In this document: positions 34,138-34,243 of the stretch, piece after piece
Position numbering within the stretch: position 1 is the first letter of the stretch
Layout: the number at the start of each line of letters is the position of its first letter
NCBI GenBank assembly: GCA_018385275.1
Contig: JAHAZM010000074.1
Location: forward strand, 1-34,243
Length of the DNA: 34,243 nucleotides
From: Eubacteriales bacterium
GTDB taxonomy: Bacteria; Bacillota; Clostridia; Christensenellales; MB2-83
Direction of reading: 5' to 3'
The notes under the pieces: generated by a model
Told to the model about the DNA's origin: nothing
What the model saw: only the letters and a program-made list of their open reading frames with translations
Database searches by the model: none
Position numbers and translations under genes: made by a program

Positions 34138-34243
34138 ATGGCAAAAGAGAAATTCGTGAGAACGAAACCGCACGTAAACATCGGAACGATCGGACACGTA
34201 GATCACGGCAAGACGACGCTGACGGCGGCGATCACGATGGTAC
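34138..34243 (+). CDS. tuf: elongation factor Tu (5' end only)
   Basis: The reading frame starts at ATG 34138 after GAAGGAGGAAG and is cut by the window end after 35 codons. [20 protein letters not shown] followed by [15 protein letters not shown] is the EF-Tu N-terminus with its P-loop. It is not in the ORF track because it has no stop inside the window. Confidence 0.96.
   Translation, partial: MAKEKFVRTKPHVNIGTIGHVDHGKTTLTAAITMV

Overview
The window reads as chromosomal DNA of a low-to-mid GC Firmicute of the class Clostridia, probably an uncultured gut or anaerobic lineage. Supporting signs are a PrsA-type lipoprotein foldase, a YugP-type zinc peptidase, a DUF378 protein, a small Cys-containing clostridial protein, a heterodimeric ABC exporter pair, strong AGGAGG ribosome binding sites, textbook TTGACA-N17-TATAAT promoters, and a Gram-positive style rpoB-rpoC-L7Ae-rpsL-rpsG-fusA-tuf order. 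No insertion sequence, phage gene, CRISPR array or rRNA is visible. One tRNA (Ser, anticodon GGA) is present.

Layout. Positions 1-8416 are all on the minus strand. Reading in transcription order: a cell-wall operon (rimI, alpha/beta hydrolase, membrane-anchored murF, ddl, YcxB-like protein); a PrsA-like foldase with its own promoter; a secreted two-domain (cohesin-like) protein with its own promoter; a DUF378 membrane protein; a free-standing 38-residue peptide gene with a consensus promoter and its own terminator; a 72-residue Cys-containing protein; and an abruptly GC-rich edge that may hold the start of another gene. Positions 8547-13857 on the plus strand form a sugar-utilisation unit: TetR regulator with a clear operator, GPH-family symporter, compact GH36 alpha-galactosidase, and a GT-B-like protein of unknown role that overlaps the alpha-galactosidase by 4 nt. 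Next come a small unknown protein, an MscS channel, a MerR-like regulator, and divergently from it a CbbX/SpoVK-like AAA+ ATPase whose frame is broken at a run of nine A's. tRNA-Ser, a heterodimeric ABC exporter (minus) and a divergent YugP peptidase (plus) follow.

Positions 23180-34243 hold the RNA polymerase beta/beta' genes and the str operon (L7Ae-like protein, S12, S7, EF-G, start of EF-Tu). rpoB is not preceded by rplJL; it has its own promoter and a ~140 nt leader with a hairpin and a 21-codon upstream ORF whose stop overlaps the rpoB start.

Most worth a second look: the stand-alone 38-aa peptide gene, the A9 frameshift in the tandem-AAA ATPase, the rpoB leader, the His-to-Asn change in the rifampicin pocket of RpoB, the unknown GT-B-like gene in the alpha-galactoside operon, and the GC-rich palindromic left edge. 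All functional calls are from reading motifs by eye; no database search was run.
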